Positions 26,072 to 34,757 of a stretch of DNA of 59,156 nt are shown one piece after another (the first letter of the stretch is position 1; every line of letters starts with the position of its first letter). The notes under the pieces are model-generated. The model made no database searches and was not told the origin of the DNA. It was given only the letters and a program-made list of their open reading frames with translations. A program made the translations under genes and the position numbers. The stretch is from an uncultured Pelagibacteraceae bacterium. GTDB lineage: Bacteria; Pseudomonadota; Alphaproteobacteria; Pelagibacterales; Pelagibacteraceae. The stretch lies in assembly GCA_902525565.1 (NCBI GenBank), contig CABZHY010000004.1:1-59156 (forward strand), given 5' to 3'.

Positions 26072-26302
26072 TTAATTTTTCTTTTCTGATTTAAAATTTT
26101 GAAATTTTTTGTTAAATTTACTTATTCTTCCTTTATCCATTAATTTTTGCTTTCCACCAGTCCAGGCTGCATGAGATTTAGGATCTATCTCTAATTTCAA
26201 TATATCTCCCTCAGCACCCCAAGTTGATTTAGTTTCAAATTGAGTACCATCAGTCATTTCAACCTTAATTATGTGGTAGTTTGGATGTATGTCTTTTTTC
26301 AT
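26072..26302 (-). CDS. rpmE: 50S ribosomal protein L31
   Basis: 76 residues: [40 protein letters not shown] and WTGG with the usual C-terminal basic tail. No zinc-binding cysteines, the form normal in alphaproteobacteria. The ATG has no recognisable Shine-Dalgarno sequence, and a promoter-like pair lies so close upstream that the message may be leaderless. trcR follows directly. Confidence 0.95.
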   Translation of the reverse strand: MKKDIHPNYHIIKVEMTDGTQFETKSTWGAEGDILKLEIDPKSHAAWTGGKQKLMDKGRISKFNKKFQNFKSEKKN

Positions 26303-26309
26303 ATCGAGA

Positions 26310-26337
26310 CTTATAGCAAAAGAAAATTAGAACACAA
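26310..26337 (-). promoter_or_regulatory. Possible promoter for rpmE-trcR
   Basis: On the minus strand TTGTGT (26337-26332; four matches to TTGACA) and TATAAG (26315-26310; five matches to TATAAT) are 16 bases apart in the 35-base gap upstream of rpmE. A start 6-8 bases downstream would fall at the rpmE ATG, implying a leaderless message. Weak evidence in AT-rich DNA. Confidence 0.3.
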
Positions 26338-27078
26338 TTAAAAGTTCTTTAAATTTTCAAGCATTTTTTCGTTAATTGCCCCACTTGATGCTCGAATATC
26401 TATATTATTCTGATCAAATTTATTTAAATCATTAACTATTCCACCCGCCTCCTTTACCAACAAGGCTCCTGCTGCTACGTCCCAAATATTAATTTTATTA
26501 TGAAAAAAACCATCTAGTCTACCTGAAGCAACATAAGCCAAGTCTAAAGCTGCACACCCGCTGTATCTCATATTTAGATTACTAAATTTGACTCCTTCAT
26601 GATTGCTCGAAAATAAACATTCATCTATTAAATTTTTGTTTGATACTCGTAATCTTTGATTATTTAGATATGCTCCTTTGTTTTTTTCTGCATAAAACAT
26701 TTCATCTTTAATAGGATCGTAAATTAAACCACTAATTATCTCTTTTTTTGATTCAAGAGCTACACAAATTGCGAAATGAGGAATGCCGTGTAGAAAATTT
26801 GTTGTGCCATCAATTGGATCGATAATCCAAATATTATCTTTATCTTTGTTTTTAATTGGACCAACCTCTTCTGATAAAAAAGAATAATTTTTTTTTGTTT
26901 TAGAAAGTTCCTCGATTAGAATTTTTTCTATAAGTTTGTCAGTTTTTGTAACAAAATCTCGGGGTCCTTTTTTAGAAACTTGTAGTTTCTCAACTTCTCC
27001 AAAATCTCTTATCGCAGACTTTGAGGCTTTTTCAGCTGCCTTGATCATAATATTTAAATTTGAAGATATAGAGATCAT
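26338..27078 (-). CDS. suhB: Inositol-1-monophosphatase family protein
   Basis: 246 residues. DFVTKTDKLIEKILIEEL, SEEVG, WIIDPIDGTTNFLHGIPHFA (metal-binding DPIDGT motif) and INIWDVAAGALLVKEAGG near the C terminus are the SuhB/IMPase signature. It dephosphorylates inositol phosphate or similar sugar phosphates; in E. coli SuhB also assists rRNA antitermination. Its placement with efp one base upstream suggests co-transcription in the glycolysis-translation operon. True substrate unknown. Confidence 0.92.
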   Translation of the reverse strand: MISISSNLNIMIKAAEKASKSAIRDFGEVEKLQVSKKGPRDFVTKTDKLIEKILIEELSKTKKNYSFLSEEVGPIKNKDKDNIWIIDPIDGTTNFLHGIPHFAICVALESKKEIISGLIYDPIKDEMFYAEKNKGAYLNNQRLRVSNKNLIDECLFSSNHEGVKFSNLNMRYSGCAALDLAYVASGRLDGFFHNKINIWDVAAGALLVKEAGGIVNDLNKFDQNNIDIRASSGAINEKMLENLKNF

Positions 27079-27079
27079 T

Positions 27080-27640
27080 TTAGATTTTTTTAATGTATTC
27101 TAAATTTCTACTATCAACTACTATTTCATCACCTGCTTCAATAAATGGAGGAACCTGAATATTTAGACCATTATCAAGAGTTGCTGGTTTGTAAGATGAC
27201 GACACAGTTTGTCCTTTAAGGGCTGCATCAGTAGTTTCAATTTTACACTGTACTTGGTTAGGTAATTCAATTGATAGCGGCTTTTCATTATAAAAACTTA
27301 CAGAAACTTGCAAGTTTTCAGTTAAAAGTTTACCTTTATCACCTACTGTTTCTTTTTTTATTTCTATTTGTTCAAATGTTTTTGGATCCATAAAAAAATA
27401 ATTAGTTTCATCACTATAAAGATAATTGAAAGTCGTTTCCTCCAATGATGCTTTCTCTACAGTTTCACTTGATCTAAATCTTTCATTTAACTTTGTATTT
27501 TTGTTTAAGCTTTTCATTTCAACTTGAGCAAATGCACCACCTTTTCCCGGTTTTACATGTTGAGTTTTTAGAACTTGCCATAAGTCATTTTTATATTCCA
27601 AGAGCATTCCAACTCTTATTTCCCCAGCATTAATTTTCAT
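27080..27640 (-). CDS. efp: Elongation factor P
   Basis: 186 residues with the three EF-P beta-barrel domains. KPGKGGAFAQVEMKSL in domain I carries the lysine (residue 33) at the tip that is post-translationally modified in many bacteria, and domain III contains TVSSSYKPATLDNGLNIQVP and FIEAGDEIVVDSRNLEYI. EF-P relieves ribosome stalling at polyproline. It overlaps thiE by 4 bases. Which modification system, if any, acts on Lys33 is not visible here. Confidence 0.95.
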   Translation of the reverse strand: MKINAGEIRVGMLLEYKNDLWQVLKTQHVKPGKGGAFAQVEMKSLNKNTKLNERFRSSETVEKASLEETTFNYLYSDETNYFFMDPKTFEQIEIKKETVGDKGKLLTENLQVSVSFYNEKPLSIELPNQVQCKIETTDAALKGQTVSSSYKPATLDNGLNIQVPPFIEAGDEIVVDSRNLEYIKKI

Positions 27641-28257
27641 TTTAGTCTTTCTATAGCTTGTAACGGTTTATATTTTTTATTTTTCCAAATGTAGCCTGAA
27701 ATAGCTAAAAAATTTGCATTATTCAATAATAGATTTTTATAATTAACGGCATTAATTCCACCAATAGCTACGGTTGGTATTTTTGTAAATTTTTTAACTT
27801 TATTTAAAATTTCTACAGGGGCTACATACTTAGTTTTTTTAGTTTTAGAATGATTAAAAGCGCCAAAGGCAATGTAATCAGCTTTAGATTTAATTGCTTT
27901 TTTTGCTAAATTCATAGAATTATGACAAGTAATTCCTATAATTTTTTTACCAAGTATTTTTTTTGCTATATTAATATTCATATCTTTTTGACCTAAATGG
28001 CAACCATCAGCATTTAATTTTAAAGCAAGCAAAGGATCATCGTTAATTATAAATTTTACTTTATTTTTTTTACAAATATTCTTAATTTTTTTTCCAATTA
28101 TAATTTTCTTTTTAAGAGAATAATTTTTAAGTCTAAGTTGAAAAAAACTTACTTTTCCAGTTTTTAAAACTAACTTTAGATTTTTATAGAAAGAATTAGG
28201 AATTTTGTTAGGAGAAATAAGATAAATAAATTTTTTTTTACTTATTTTCAAGCTCAC
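27637..28257 (-). CDS. thiE: Thiamine-phosphate synthase
   Basis: 206 residues, GTG start, overlapping the aldolase gene by 20 bases. FFQLRLKNYS, FIINDDPLLALKLNADGCHL, IIGITCHNS, ADYIAFGAFNHSKTK and PTVAIGGIN follow the ThiE barrel order, with phosphate-binding IGGIN and the HLGQ-type loop. It joins HMP-pyrophosphate to thiazole phosphate. SAR11 cells are known to import the pyrimidine precursor, so ThiE with the ThiD at 47181 would serve salvage. The location between aldolase and efp is unrelated to thiamine. Confidence 0.9.
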   Translation of the reverse strand: MSLKISKKKFIYLISPNKIPNSFYKNLKLVLKTGKVSFFQLRLKNYSLKKKIIIGKKIKNICKKNKVKFIINDDPLLALKLNADGCHLGQKDMNINIAKKILGKKIIGITCHNSMNLAKKAIKSKADYIAFGAFNHSKTKKTKYVAPVEILNKVKKFTKIPTVAIGGINAVNYKNLLLNNANFLAISGYIWKNKKYKPLQAIERLK

Positions 28258-29248
28258 TAGACCATTTTCCTTGAGCAGCTAAAGTACACATTTTAGCCCT
28301 ATGATTAAAAGTAGTTTGAGCTGCCTCTACATTTTTAATATCATTAGACCAAACTTTTAAAGCACTTTGCTGAAGAGCTCTTCCATATGAATAGGTCATT
28401 ATAAAATTTGTATTATTATTTTTATTAATTAAATTTAAATTTTCTGTAGCCTCAATTTCAGATTGTCCTCCAGATAAAAAAGCTATTCCAGGAACTTCAT
28501 TGGGTACAGAATTTTTAAGGCATTCCAACGTTTTAATAGAAACTTCTTCACTAGAAATTTTATTTTCTGAAAGACTTCCACACAAAATCATATTTGGTTT
28601 TAATATTATTCCTGAGAGATCAACTTTATGTAAAATTAGTTCTTCAAAACACTTTTTAATTACCTCCGATGTTTTATTTAAACAAACTTCTGCAGAATGG
28701 TTTCCATCCATCAATACTTCAGGTTCTACAATTGGAACCATTCCACTTTCTTGAACTAGTGCAGAGTACCTAGCAAGCGCATGAGCATTACTACTAATTG
28801 CAAGTTTGCTTGGATATTTTTCACCAATAGAATATACGCCTCTCCATTTTGTAAATCTTGCTCCAAGATCATAATATTTTTTTAATCTATCTCTAAGGCC
28901 ATCTAATCCTTCTGTAATTTTTTCTTTAGGGGAATTTGCTAAATCTTTTGCACCAGTATCAACTTTAATTCCAGGAACTGCACCTGAACTAGAAATTAAA
29001 TCTGGTATTGATTTTCCTGTACTCGAAATTTGATTTATTGTTTCATCGTAAAGAATAACACCACCTATGTAATCTTTCATTCCGTCTGATGAAAAAAGAA
29101 TTTCTCTGAAGGAAAGCCTATTTTGTGCAGTTGATTTGACACTTACCGCTTCAAGTCTTTTTGTCATAGTTCCATTGCTTTCATCAGCCGCAAGTATACC
29201 TTTACCGTTGGAAATTATTTTAAGTACAATTTTATTTAATTCAGACAT
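28238..29248 (-). CDS. fda: Class I fructose-bisphosphate aldolase
   Basis: 336 residues resembling the eukaryotic-type class I aldolase: GKGILAADESNGTMTKRLEA near the N terminus, GGVILYDETI, FTKWRGVYSI, VPIVEPEVLMDG, GIILKPNMI with the Schiff-base lysine, and FLSGGQSEIEAT. It splits or forms fructose 1,6-bisphosphate without a metal ion. It belongs to the tkt-gap-pgk block. Since a phosphofructokinase is not seen here, direction could be gluconeogenic; that is an inference. Confidence 0.95.
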   Translation of the reverse strand: MSELNKIVLKIISNGKGILAADESNGTMTKRLEAVSVKSTAQNRLSFREILFSSDGMKDYIGGVILYDETINQISSTGKSIPDLISSSGAVPGIKVDTGAKDLANSPKEKITEGLDGLRDRLKKYYDLGARFTKWRGVYSIGEKYPSKLAISSNAHALARYSALVQESGMVPIVEPEVLMDGNHSAEVCLNKTSEVIKKCFEELILHKVDLSGIILKPNMILCGSLSENKISSEEVSIKTLECLKNSVPNEVPGIAFLSGGQSEIEATENLNLINKNNNTNFIMTYSYGRALQQSALKVWSNDIKNVEAAQTTFNHRAKMCTLAAQGKWSSELENK

Positions 29249-29249
29249 T

Positions 29250-30428
29250 TTAATTTAATGCGGTTATACCAGGAAGGTTTTTACCTTCAAGATATTCTAA
29301 AAAAGCTCCACCTGCAGTTGAAACAAAATTAAATTCATTAACTGCCTTTAAATTATTTAATAAAGAAACCGTATCTCCACCACCAGCAACTGAAAAAATT
29401 TTGTTTGCTTTATTATTTTCAATTATTTTTTTTGCTATTTGAATACTTCCATTAGCAAAATTTGAATTTTCAAAATATCCTGCGGGTCCATTCCAAAGTA
29501 TAGTTTTACTGTTATCAATAATATTTGTTATCTTATCTATAGTTTTTGGACCAATATCTAATATCATTTCATCAAATAATATTTCGTTCAATTCTTTCTT
29601 TTGAGGAGATCCATTTAAATCATTAGATACAATCACATCTTCTGGGTAAATTATTTTACATTTTTCTTTTTTTGAAAGAGAGATAATTTCTTCGACTATT
29701 TTATGACAATTTTTTTCTTTAATAGATTTTCCAACACTATTTCCGAAATATTCTATAAAATTATTAGCCATACCCCCAACAATTATAATATTATCAAATT
29801 TAAGAATTAAATTTTTAATAACATTAATCTTAGTTGAAATTTTAGACCCCCCAATAATACAAGTAATTGGTCTGGAAATTTCGGAAGTTATTTTATTGAG
29901 TGCATTTACTTCTAGGTCTAGCTGTAATCCAGAAAACGAAGGTAAGAATTTAGGAACCTCACAAATAGAAGTATGCGCTCTATGTGAGCAAGAAAAAGCA
30001 TCATTGACATACATATCTCCAAGATTTGATAGGAGTTCAGCAAACTTATTGTCATTTTGTTCTTCTTCTGAATAAAATCTAATATTTTCTAAAATAAAAA
30101 TATCTTCATTGTAGTTATTGAAAAAATTTTTATTTTTTATTTCTTTAATATTTTCATCAATAAGTCTTATTTTTTTTCCCAATTTATTTTGCAATTCTTC
30201 ACAAATTGGTTTTAGGGAGAGCTCTTTAACAACTTTTCCTTTTGGTCTTCCAACATGAGATAAAATTATAATTTTAGCTTTTTCTTTAATCAAAAAATTT
30301 AATGTAGGAAGAATTTTATCGATTCTTGTTGTGTCTGTTATCTTGTTCCTTTCCAAAGGGACATTCAAATCTAGTCTTAATAATATTTTTTTATTGTTCA
30401 GATTTTTTTCGTTTATAATGCTTCTCAT
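29250..30428 (-). CDS. pgk: Phosphoglycerate kinase
   Basis: 392 residues. KKILLRLDLNVPLERNKITD, LSHVGRPKGK, ENIRFYSEEEQN, FVNDAFSCSHRAHTS, GGSKISTKI, LWNGPAGYFE and FSVAGGGDTVSLL are all conserved PGK motifs for 3-phosphoglycerate and ATP binding. It transfers the acyl phosphate from 1,3-bisphosphoglycerate to ADP, or the reverse. It starts on the last base of gap and ends 1 base before the aldolase start. Confidence 0.97.
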   Translation of the reverse strand: MRSIINEKNLNNKKILLRLDLNVPLERNKITDTTRIDKILPTLNFLIKEKAKIIILSHVGRPKGKVVKELSLKPICEELQNKLGKKIRLIDENIKEIKNKNFFNNYNEDIFILENIRFYSEEEQNDNKFAELLSNLGDMYVNDAFSCSHRAHTSICEVPKFLPSFSGLQLDLEVNALNKITSEISRPITCIIGGSKISTKINVIKNLILKFDNIIIVGGMANNFIEYFGNSVGKSIKEKNCHKIVEEIISLSKKEKCKIIYPEDVIVSNDLNGSPQKKELNEILFDEMILDIGPKTIDKITNIIDNSKTILWNGPAGYFENSNFANGSIQIAKKIIENNKANKIFSVAGGGDTVSLLNNLKAVNEFNFVSTAGGAFLEYLEGKNLPGITALN

Positions 30429-31435
30429 TAAGAGATTTTATGCAAAGTTTCAGCGATATCACACATTCTATTAGAAAAGCCCCACTCATTATCATACCAG
30501 GCTGATATTTTACCCATATTACTTCCAACTACATTTGTTAAAGAAGCATCTACTATTGCAGAAGCAGGATGATGATTAAAATCTATAGATACTAATTTTT
30601 CATGAGTAACTTCTAAGATGTTTTTTAATTTATTTTTTGATGATTGTTCAAAGGCATCATTAATTTTTTTTATGTTAATATCTTTTTTTGTACAAAAAAC
30701 TAATTCAACAAGAGAAACATTAGGAGTGGGCACCCTCATCGCAACACCTTCTAGTTTCCCTTTTAGGTTTGGTATTATTTCCCCTATTGCTTTCGAAGCT
30801 CCTGTTGAGGTAGGAACGATTGATTGACTTGCAGATCTCGCTCTTCTGGGATCTTTGTGAGAGTTATCTAAAATTCTCTGATCGCTAGTAAATGAATGAA
30901 TTGTAGTCATAAAACCTTTTTCAATTTCAAAATTTTGATCAAGAACACTGATTACTGGTGCTAGACAATTGGTTGTGCATGAAGCTGCAGATATTATTTT
31001 ATCCTCTTTAGTAATTATATTTTCATTAACACCAAATACTATTGTTTTATCAGCATTTTTACATGGAGCAGAAACGATCACCTTTTTTGCACCATTTTCT
31101 ATATGAGCAAGAAGTTTTTCTTTCGAATTAAATTTTCCAGTGCATTCGAAAACATAATCAACATCATATTTTTTCCAATTTATGTCTTCAATTTTTGTTT
31201 CTTGAGAAAATGTAATTTTATTTTTATTAATTATTAAATGATTTGGATCATATTCTAAATCAGCATTTAATTTTCCATGTATAGAATCATATTTGATTAA
31301 TTTAGATGTAGTTTCTGAATTTGACCTGTTGTTTATATGATTAATTTTTAAATTTTTATTTTTACTTTCGACAATCGATCTAACTACCATACGACCAATC
31401 CGTCCCATTCCATTAATTCCAATTTTAATTGTCAT
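30428..31435 (-). CDS. gap: Glyceraldehyde-3-phosphate dehydrogenase, type I
   Basis: 335 residues. IGINGMGRIGRMVVRS is the NAD-binding start, SAASCTTNCLAP holds the catalytic cysteine, TTIHSFTSDQRILDNSHKD and RRARSAS the phosphate sites, and WYDNEWGFSNRM the C-terminal signature. Acts in glycolysis/gluconeogenesis together with pgk, which overlaps its end by one base, and tkt 5 bases upstream. NAD versus NADP preference not determined. Confidence 0.97.
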   Translation of the reverse strand: MTIKIGINGMGRIGRMVVRSIVESKNKNLKINHINNRSNSETTSKLIKYDSIHGKLNADLEYDPNHLIINKNKITFSQETKIEDINWKKYDVDYVFECTGKFNSKEKLLAHIENGAKKVIVSAPCKNADKTIVFGVNENIITKEDKIISAASCTTNCLAPVISVLDQNFEIEKGFMTTIHSFTSDQRILDNSHKDPRRARSASQSIVPTSTGASKAIGEIIPNLKGKLEGVAMRVPTPNVSLVELVFCTKKDINIKKINDAFEQSSKNKLKNILEVTHEKLVSIDFNHHPASAIVDASLTNVVGSNMGKISAWYDNEWGFSNRMCDIAETLHKIS

Positions 31436-31440
31436 TTTAT

Positions 31441-33396
31441 TTATTTTAATAATTTTTTAGTGATACTTTTAATGTTTGTACTCTCTAGTCCAAAATATTT
31501 ATAAATATCTTTATAGGGTGCACTTTTTCCGAATTCATCTATTCCAAAAGCAATACCGTTATCACCTACATATTTTTTCCAACAATCGCTTGATCCAGCT
31601 TCAATGGATATTTTAAATTTTGTTTCTTCTAAAATTCTATTTTTATAAGATTTTGATTGTAATTCAAAAAGTTCCATACAAGGCATTGATATCACTTTGG
31701 AATATATTTTATCTTTGGCTAATTTATGGCTAACCTCCAACGCTAGATTAACTTCAGATCCACTAGCTAATATTGTTAGATTAATTTTTTTATTTGTTCT
31801 TAAAACTTCATAAGCACCTAATGAGCATAAGTTTTTATTTGGGTATGTTTGTCTTACTGGATTTAAGTTTTGTCTTGTTAAAGATAGCACGCTAGGTGTT
31901 TTTGAGCTTTTTAATGCATGTTCCCAACACTCGATAGTTTCAATTCTGTCTGCAGGTCTGAATACATTTAGGTTTGGTATAGCACGTAAGCCAGAAAGTT
32001 GTTCTATAGGTTGATGAGTAGGCCCATCTTCGCCAAGCCCAATAGAGTCATGAGTCATTACATAAATGACTCTTTTTTTCATTAAGGCAGACAATCTGAT
32101 CGAAGGTTTGCAATAATCAGAAAATATTAAAAAAGTACCTCCATAGGGAATTAGATTACTGTGAAGCGCGATACCATTCATAACCCCACTCATTGCGTGT
32201 TCTCTCACTCCGTAGTGAATGTAGTCACCAGCAAAATCTCCAGGTTTAATTATTTTATGGTTTTTAGTTTTTGTATTATTTGATCCCGCTAAATCTGCAG
32301 AGCCACCAATCAAATTATTTTTTTGTTTTGTTAGTGCGTTCAATGTCATTTCTGAACATTTTCTAGTAGCTAAACTTTTTGGCTCCTTTATTGCATTCTC
32401 TTTTTCTTTCTTAAGCACTGTAGTAAAGTTATTTTTTAAAGTTTGATTAAATTTTATTTTTTTTCTTTTTAATACTTTGTTCCATTTTTTTTCTAAAATT
32501 TCACCTCTTTGGCCAATTTTTCTCCATTCATTTAAAATTTTATTTGGGATATCAAAAGGTTTGGTTTTCCAATTTAGGGCTTTTCTTACAAGCTTGATTT
32601 CATCTACTCCCAATGGACTTCCATGGGACGATGCTTTTCCTGATTTATTCGGTGAACCATATCCAATCTTAGTTTTACAAGAAATCACAGTAGGTTTTTT
32701 AGCTTTTTGAACTTTTTTTAGTGCTTTAAAAATTTCTTTTTCATTATGACCGTTGATGGAAATATAATCCCAACCATATCCTTCAAATCTTTTTTTAAAA
32801 TTATCTGAAACCGCAAGATTTGTTGGACCATCAATTGAAATTGAATTGTTATCAAATAGCATAACTAAATTTTTAAGTTTTAAATGTCCCGCTAAACTCA
32901 TCGCTTCATGACTTATTCCTTCCATTAAGCATCCATCTCCAGCTAAAACATAAGTTTTGTGATTAATTAAATCTTTACCTAATTTATTTTTTAAAATTTC
33001 TTCAGCTATTGCAAAACCAACTGCATTAGATATACCTTGTCCAAGAGGACCCGTTGTAGTTTCAATACCTGTTTTCGGATGATACTCAGGATGTCCAGCA
33101 CAAATAGAATTAAGCTGCCTAAATTTTTTGATATTATTTATTGATATGCTTTTATATCCCGTTAGGTAAAGCAAGGAATATAAAAGCATAGAACCATGAC
33201 CAGCAGACAAAACAAATCTATCTCTATTTAACCAATCTGGATTCTTTGGATTAAATCTTAAAAAATTTTTGAACAACACTGTTGCAACATCTGCCATACC
33301 CATTGGCATTCCTGGGTGACCTGAATTTGCTTTTTGAACGGCATCAATTGATAAAAATCTGATGCAATTAGCTAAATCATTGTGTAGTTTGCTCAA
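31441..33396 (-). CDS. tkt: Transketolase
   Basis: 651 residues. ANSGHPGMPMGMADVATVLF, GDGCLMEGISHEAMSLAGHL with the thiamine-diphosphate motif GDG...N (LFDNNSISIDG), GYGSPNKSGKASSHGSPLG, GDYIHYGVREHAMSGVMNGI and DSIGLGEDGPTHQPIEQLS are characteristic. It moves two-carbon units between sugar phosphates in the pentose phosphate pathway, here needing thiamine diphosphate supplied partly via thiE. First gene of the tkt-gap-pgk-fda-thiE-efp-suhB unit, diverging from the zapA operon. Confidence 0.97.
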   Translation of the reverse strand: MSKLHNDLANCIRFLSIDAVQKANSGHPGMPMGMADVATVLFKNFLRFNPKNPDWLNRDRFVLSAGHGSMLLYSLLYLTGYKSISINNIKKFRQLNSICAGHPEYHPKTGIETTTGPLGQGISNAVGFAIAEEILKNKLGKDLINHKTYVLAGDGCLMEGISHEAMSLAGHLKLKNLVMLFDNNSISIDGPTNLAVSDNFKKRFEGYGWDYISINGHNEKEIFKALKKVQKAKKPTVISCKTKIGYGSPNKSGKASSHGSPLGVDEIKLVRKALNWKTKPFDIPNKILNEWRKIGQRGEILEKKWNKVLKRKKIKFNQTLKNNFTTVLKKEKENAIKEPKSLATRKCSEMTLNALTKQKNNLIGGSADLAGSNNTKTKNHKIIKPGDFAGDYIHYGVREHAMSGVMNGIALHSNLIPYGGTFLIFSDYCKPSIRLSALMKKRVIYVMTHDSIGLGEDGPTHQPIEQLSGLRAIPNLNVFRPADRIETIECWEHALKSSKTPSVLSLTRQNLNPVRQTYPNKNLCSLGAYEVLRTNKKINLTILASGSEVNLALEVSHKLAKDKIYSKVISMPCMELFELQSKSYKNRILEETKFKISIEAGSSDCWKKYVGDNGIAFGIDEFGKSAPYKDIYKYFGLESTNIKSITKKLLK

Positions 33397-33449
33397 AATT
33401 ATCCTGACTAGACTAAGAAGAATCTATTTAATAATATAAACATATATAT

Positions 33450-33773
33450 ATGAATTCTATAAACGAAAAAGAAAAAAAGTTAAATATTGCATTAGAGGAA
33501 TTAAAAAATCTAGATCTAACAAATCCTGAATTACAAAAAAATATCGAAAATTTAAGCACAAAACAAAATCAATTAGAAATTGAAAAAACACAGATTGAGG
33601 AAAAATATAAAACGTTACTCGAGGAACATGAAAATTTATCAAAAAAACTTGAGGATTTAAAAAATAAAGAAAAGTTGGAAGAAAGAAAACAAATTGAATT
33701 TTCTGAAAAAATTGACGAACTTAATCAAGAAACTGAAACACTATTGGATGAAATAGATAAATGGCAAATGTAA
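33450..33773 (+). CDS. Coiled-coil protein upstream of zapA (DUF4164/ZauP-like)
   Basis: 107 residues, almost wholly charged heptad-like coiled coil rich in Glu, Lys and Leu, ending LNQETETLLDEIDKWQM, a tail typical of small DUF4164-type proteins found before zapA in alphaproteobacteria. In Caulobacter the coiled-coil partner ZauP encoded next to ZapA helps focus the FtsZ ring. It overlaps zapA by 13 bases. Identity rests mainly on position and coiled-coil composition. Confidence 0.65.
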   Translation: MNSINEKEKKLNIALEELKNLDLTNPELQKNIENLSTKQNQLEIEKTQIEEKYKTLLEEHENLSKKLEDLKNKEKLEERKQIEFSEKIDELNQETETLLDEIDKWQM

Positions 33774-34207
33774 GTATAAAATTTAACAATAAAGAGTTTT
33801 TGCTCGCTTGCGAAGATGGACAAGAGGAGCACTTAGAAGAATTGTTAATTCAGATTAACAAAAAGTTTAATAATTTAAAAAATGATTTGGGAAATCTAGG
33901 TGAAAATAAATTATTATTAATTACAGCTGTAAAAATAATGGATGAATATTACGAAACTAAGAAAAAAGTAGATCAAAAAAAAGAAGAATTAAATGATCTA
34001 TCAAAAAAATTTAAAGAACTAAAATCTCTAATTTACGATTATAGGGACACAAAAGAATCTGAAATTGAAAAACTAAATCTTGATCATGAAAATTTAAAAC
34101 AAGAAATTGATGATAATCAAAAAAAATACGAAAATTTAATTGATCAAGCTGCTGATCAAATATCAAATTTTGTAAAAAAAGCAAAATTAGAAAACATTTC
34201 AAAGTAG
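33761..34207 (+). CDS. zapA: Cell division protein ZapA
   Basis: 148 residues. The N-terminal ZapA globular domain is clear: VSIKFNNKEFLLACEDGQEE, then HLEELLIQINKKFNNL, and LLLITAVKIMDEYYE before a long coiled coil that extends further than in E. coli ZapA (109 residues). ZapA cross-links FtsZ filaments at mid-cell. It is coupled to the coiled-coil gene upstream and to fau 4 bases downstream; no 6S RNA gene sits between zapA and fau, unlike in many proteobacteria. Confidence 0.9.
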   Translation: MANVSIKFNNKEFLLACEDGQEEHLEELLIQINKKFNNLKNDLGNLGENKLLLITAVKIMDEYYETKKKVDQKKEELNDLSKKFKELKSLIYDYRDTKESEIEKLNLDHENLKQEIDDNQKKYENLIDQAADQISNFVKKAKLENISK

Positions 34208-34211
34208 GTCT

Positions 34212-34757
34212 GTGAGTAAATCTAAGCTAAGAAGTAAAATTTTAAATCTTAGAAAAAAAAATTCGAATAAAAAACTTAGCCTCAATCCTGACAGAATTTA
34301 TCGATTTTTAAAAAAAAATAAAATTAATTTCAAAAATGTAGGAGGGTATTACCCTTGTAATCATGAGATTGATGATTTGGATATGCTTTATTTTTTAAGA
34401 AACAAAAAGGCAAATATTTCCCTACCAATAATTAGAGAAAATAACCAAATGGATTTTTTTGAATGGACAAATAAAGATCCTTTAAAAATTAATAAGTATG
34501 GAATTGCTGAGCCAACTCTAGGAAAGAAAATTTACCCAGATATAATATTTGTTCCTTTAGTAGCTTATGATGATGATTTGAATAGATTAGGCTATGGTGG
34601 AGGATTTTATGATCGTTATTTAGAAAAAGTATCTAAAATTAAAAAAATATTTAAAATTGGATTAGGATTTTCATTCCAGGAGATAAAAAAAATACCTATC
34701 AACAAGCATGATAAGAAACTTGATTTAATAATAACCGAGAAAAAAATTATTCAATGA
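34212..34757 (+). CDS. fau: 5-formyltetrahydrofolate cyclo-ligase
   Basis: 181 residues, GTG start. It has the family's ATP- and substrate-binding parts: KSKLRSKILNLRKK, VGGYYPCNHEIDD, FVPLVAYDDDLNRLGYGGGF (the glycine-rich GYGGGFYDR nucleotide site) and GLGFSFQE near the C terminus. It converts 5-formyl-THF to 5,10-methenyl-THF with ATP, repairing a dead-end folate. It overlaps the next gene by 4 bases. SAR11 biology is strongly one-carbon centred, so a role there is plausible. Confidence 0.92.
   Translation: MSKSKLRSKILNLRKKNSNKKLSLNPDRIYRFLKKNKINFKNVGGYYPCNHEIDDLDMLYFLRNKKANISLPIIRENNQMDFFEWTNKDPLKINKYGIAEPTLGKKIYPDIIFVPLVAYDDDLNRLGYGGGFYDRYLEKVSKIKKIFKIGLGFSFQEIKKIPINKHDKKLDLIITEKKIIQ

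Noticed and set aside
33397..33449. Possible 6S RNA or bidirectional promoter between tkt and the coiled-coil gene
   Set aside because: 53 bases is too short for 6S RNA and no paired -35/-10 elements stood out from the AT-rich background.
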